64,000 nt of DNA from Pedobacter glucosidilyticus DSM 23534 (GTDB taxonomy: Bacteria; Bacteroidota; Bacteroidia; Sphingobacteriales; Sphingobacteriaceae), in the NCBI RefSeq assembly GCF_000425145.1, contig NZ_AULF01000012.1:61831-125830 (forward strand). Reading direction: 5' to 3'. Under the pieces are notes generated by a model. It was given only the letters and a program-made list of their open reading frames with translations, did no database searches and had not been told where the DNA came from. Below, one piece after another: positions 62,570 through 64,000 of the stretch. Each line of letters begins with the position of its first letter. The stretch's first letter is position 1. A program made the translations under genes and the position numbers.

Positions 62570-62700
62570 TATTTGTAGCGCAACAGCAGTGCAAACCATT
62601 TACTTTGTTCCCGCTATCCGCTATACTCCTCGCTGCCCTCTTAAAATCGGGCGCTACGGGGTGCCGCTACTATCGGGGCTAAAATATATGGATACTGCTA
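62570..62700. repeat. G+C-rich dispersed repeat remnant
   Basis: No gene. From about 62580 to 62682 the base composition jumps to G+C-rich with symmetric elements such as CCCGCTATCCGC and GCCGCTACTATCGGGGC. It resembles the interspersed extragenic repeats scattered through Sphingobacteriaceae genomes. Confidence 0.5.
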
Positions 62701-62729
62701 TTGATTAAGCATCCAAAAACTTACCTTTG
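62701..62729 (+). promoter_or_regulatory. Promoter of the DUF4286/RfbC genes
   Basis: TTG at 62701-62703, an 18-base spacer and a perfect -7 box TACCTTTG at 62722-62729. The ATG begins 4 bases later, so the transcript would start at or next to the start codon. Confidence 0.5.
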
Positions 62730-62733
62730 CAAC

Positions 62734-63045
62734 ATGATAATCTATAATGTTACTTCTATCATAGAAGAAAATATTCAACAAGAATATTTGGAGTACATGT
62801 ACAACATCCATATACCAGAAGTACTCTCTACAGGCAAATTTTTGGATGCTAAACTATTTCTCCTTACCGAACCACAAAATGAAGGCATCACCTATTGTGC
62901 CCAGTATTTTGCAAAATCCAAAGAAGATTTAGTGTATTACAGAGAACATTATTCGCCCAAATTACAGGCAGATATCAAACAAAAGTTTGGCAATAGCCTA
63001 CTTTCTTTCAGAAGCGTTTTAGAACTTACACAAGCTACTATATGA
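62734..63045 (+). CDS. DUF4286-family small protein
   Basis: 103 residues from the ATG at 62734; the 11 residues upstream start with a TTG and are not needed. The protein matches the DUF4286 pattern (IIYNVTSIIEENIQQEYLEY, then HIPEVLSTGKFLDAKL, YREHYSPKLQADIKQKFG), a dimeric alpha-beta barrel-like fold similar in style to monooxygenase-type ABM domains. Its function is not known. Its stop overlaps the rfbC start (ATGA). Confidence 0.88.
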   Translation: MIIYNVTSIIEENIQQEYLEYMYNIHIPEVLSTGKFLDAKLFLLTEPQNEGITYCAQYFAKSKEDLVYYREHYSPKLQADIKQKFGNSLLSFRSVLELTQATI

Positions 63046-63590
63046 AATTTATAGAAACCCCCATCAAAGATTTAATCGTAATAGAACCTAAAGTCTGGAA
63101 AGATGAAAGAGGTTATTTTTTCGAAAGTTTTAACCAGAAAACATTTGCTCAGGCTGGCATCAATTTAGAATTTGTACAAGACAATCAATCTTTTTCACAA
63201 AAAGGTACTTTAAGAGGTTTACACGCACAAGCTCATCCCTTTGCACAAGGCAAATTGGTAAGGGTTATACAAGGTAAAGTGCTAGATGTAGCGGTAGATA
63301 TTAGAAAGAACTCACCAACCTACGGCCAATACCATGCCGTAGAGCTAAGTGCCGATAATTTTAAGATGTTTTGGGTACCACCAGGCTTTTTACACGGTTT
63401 TGTAACCCTAGAAGATCAAACCATATTTGCATACAAAGTCACTGGCTTTTACGATAAAGACTCAGAAATTGGCGTGTTGTGGAACGATCCAGACTTAAAT
63501 ATCGATTGGAAAATTAAACCCGAAGAAGCCATCTTATCTGAAAAAGACAAACAACTTCAGAATTTTAAAGATTTGAAAGCGTTTTTTTGA
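63042..63590 (+). CDS. rfbC: dTDP-4-dehydrorhamnose 3,5-epimerase
   Basis: Converts dTDP-4-keto-6-deoxyglucose to dTDP-4-keto-rhamnose in dTDP-rhamnose synthesis for surface polysaccharide. 182 residues, full length. Motifs: VWKDERGYFFESFN near the N-terminus, the catalytic His in LRGLHAQ (about 62) with VRVIQGKVLDVAVDIR, and the Tyr region in YDKDSEIGVLWNDPDL. It overlaps the DUF4286 stop by 4 bp. The other rfb genes are not in this window. Confidence 0.96.
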   Translation: MKFIETPIKDLIVIEPKVWKDERGYFFESFNQKTFAQAGINLEFVQDNQSFSQKGTLRGLHAQAHPFAQGKLVRVIQGKVLDVAVDIRKNSPTYGQYHAVELSADNFKMFWVPPGFLHGFVTLEDQTIFAYKVTGFYDKDSEIGVLWNDPDLNIDWKIKPEEAILSEKDKQLQNFKDLKAFF

Positions 63591-63616
63591 TTAAAGAGAA
63601 ATTTCATCAGCCTTAC

Positions 63617-63630
63617 CTGCCGGTAGGCAG
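63617..63630. repeat. Short G+C-rich palindrome after rfbC
   Basis: CTGCCGGTAGGCAG, 5-bp arms around GGTA, 27 bp after the rfbC stop. Common small extragenic palindrome form; may help end the transcript. Confidence 0.4.
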
Positions 63631-63676
63631 TATTTATTCATTTTTTAGTATCGTACAAACTACCATAAAAAAAGAG

Positions 63677-63709
63677 GCTGTCTCAGAAATAAACTGAGGC
63701 AGCTTTTTT
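63677..63709. terminator. Hairpin at the IS border
   Basis: GCTGTCTCAG (63677-63686) and CTGAGGCAGC (63694-63703) with a 7-base loop, one G-T pair, then a T-run. It both forms part of the IS end and can terminate transcription entering the element from rfbC. Confidence 0.75.
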
Positions 63710-63802
63710 ATTTTCCATCAAATTTGTCAAGTATTTTTTGTTTAGGCTTATTACTTAGATATGTAATGGCTCAATAGAGAAGCTAAAGCCTTAAAATGGG
63801 AG

Positions 63803-63822
63803 AAAACAGCTTTTCTAAGCTG
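63803..63822 (-). terminator. Terminator overlapping the transposase stop
   Basis: Arms CAGCTT (63807-63812) and AAGCTG (63817-63822) around a 4-base loop, flanked by A/T runs, containing the TAG stop of the transposase read on the minus strand. Confidence 0.6.
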
Positions 63823-64000
63823 CTTTTTTTCTTAAGTTATGAGCAATAGCGATTAAACCCCATTCTATTTCCACTTTTTTCTTACCTCTGAGCATAAATC
63901 TCTTAAAGCCATGATTATGCTTGATATTTCCAAAGACCGGTTCAACATCATAATACCTTTTTTTTGCGATGCATTATTCCTTGTTCTGAATTTAGAAGCT
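63815..64000 (-). pseudogene. IS1182-type transposase C-terminus with frameshift
   Basis: Minus-strand DDE transposase end. The final frame reads YYDVEPVFGNIKHNHG, FKRFMLRGKKKVEIEWG, LIAIAHNLRKKAA and stop, typical of IS1182 transposases. Just upstream the matching sequence LLNSEQGIMHRKK lies in another frame and runs into a TGA. The break falls in a run of eight A/T bases at 63958-63965; seven would keep one frame. The copy is therefore inactive unless slippage corrects it. The upstream part lies outside the window. Confidence 0.78.

Larger units (their letters stand above)
63674..64000 (-). mobile_element. End of an IS1182-family insertion sequence, cut by window end
   Basis: The outer border starts with GAGGCTGTCTCAG, the usual terminal sequence type of Bacteroidota IS1182 elements, after a poly-A tract at 63667-63673. 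Inside it, minus-strand coding for the transposase C-terminus ends at 63815. The other end of the element lies outside the window, so its length and target-site duplication cannot be seen. Confidence 0.8.

Noticed and set aside
1..64000. CRISPR array
   Set aside because: No set of regularly spaced identical repeats was seen anywhere in the window; repeats found are pairs or low-complexity linkers.

Overview
The window is AT-rich (roughly one third G+C by eye) and clearly from a member of the Bacteroidota, most likely the Sphingobacteriaceae (Pedobacter-like). The signs are SusC/SusD transport genes, a hybrid two-component regulator with a two-component propeller, a type IX secretion sorting domain, FecI/FecR-type sigma/anti-sigma genes, weak Shine-Dalgarno sites, and promoter boxes of the TTTG / TAnnTTTG type. 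No rRNA gene, complete tRNA gene, CRISPR array, prophage or replication origin was seen.

Layout. (1) 1-5888: the edge of a xylan-type utilisation locus, a GH10 endo-xylanase cut by the window start and its hybrid two-component regulator. (2) 6195-12402: a carotenoid region with lycopene cyclase, phytoene synthase, phytoene desaturase and a beta-carotene hydroxylase. It also holds a small cytochrome b5-like protein, a secreted unknown protein, an ECF sigma factor and murB. Together the crt genes would lead from geranylgeranyl diphosphate to zeaxanthin. (3) 12477-20050: three consecutive TetR regulators followed by a TolC / membrane-fusion / RND pump operon. (4) 20209-29615: single genes (unknown envelope protein, lpd, methyltransferase, voltage-gated-type K+ channel with a zinc ribbon, GNAT-like protein, M1 peptidase, LTA-synthase-like sulfatase). 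(5) 29907-40077: a minus-strand block made of an ECF sigma factor, an eight-repeat T9SS-secreted protein, FecR, SusC, SusD, a lipoprotein and a di-haem cytochrome c peroxidase. (6) 40240-43535: hemW, a short-chain dehydrogenase, a fasciclin protein and a membrane-anchored unknown.

(7) 43885-48383 is a scarred accessory region. It holds a three-gene operon whose first gene (a PLD-like nuclease family) has a frameshift, a 26-nt copy of a tRNA 3' end that looks like an integration scar, the 5'-truncated and stop-interrupted remains of a restriction-modification methyltransferase, and an intact DUF1016/YhcG nuclease. (8) 48669-54196: a VWA / MoxR-AAA pair followed by a metallophosphoesterase, a UbiA-like membrane protein and a MOSC protein. 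(9) 54197-58703: two two-component systems. (10) 58704-63590: an S9 peptidase, a TPR protein, a DUF4286 protein and RfbC. (11) 63674-64000: the end of an IS1182-type insertion sequence with a frameshifted transposase.

Nothing here can be declared a new system from sequence alone. The parts that standard families explain least are the PLD/235-aa/228-aa operon beside the tRNA scar, the sigma-propeller-FecR-SusCD-peroxidase operon, and the carotenoid cluster with its cytochrome b5-like and secreted unknown partners.
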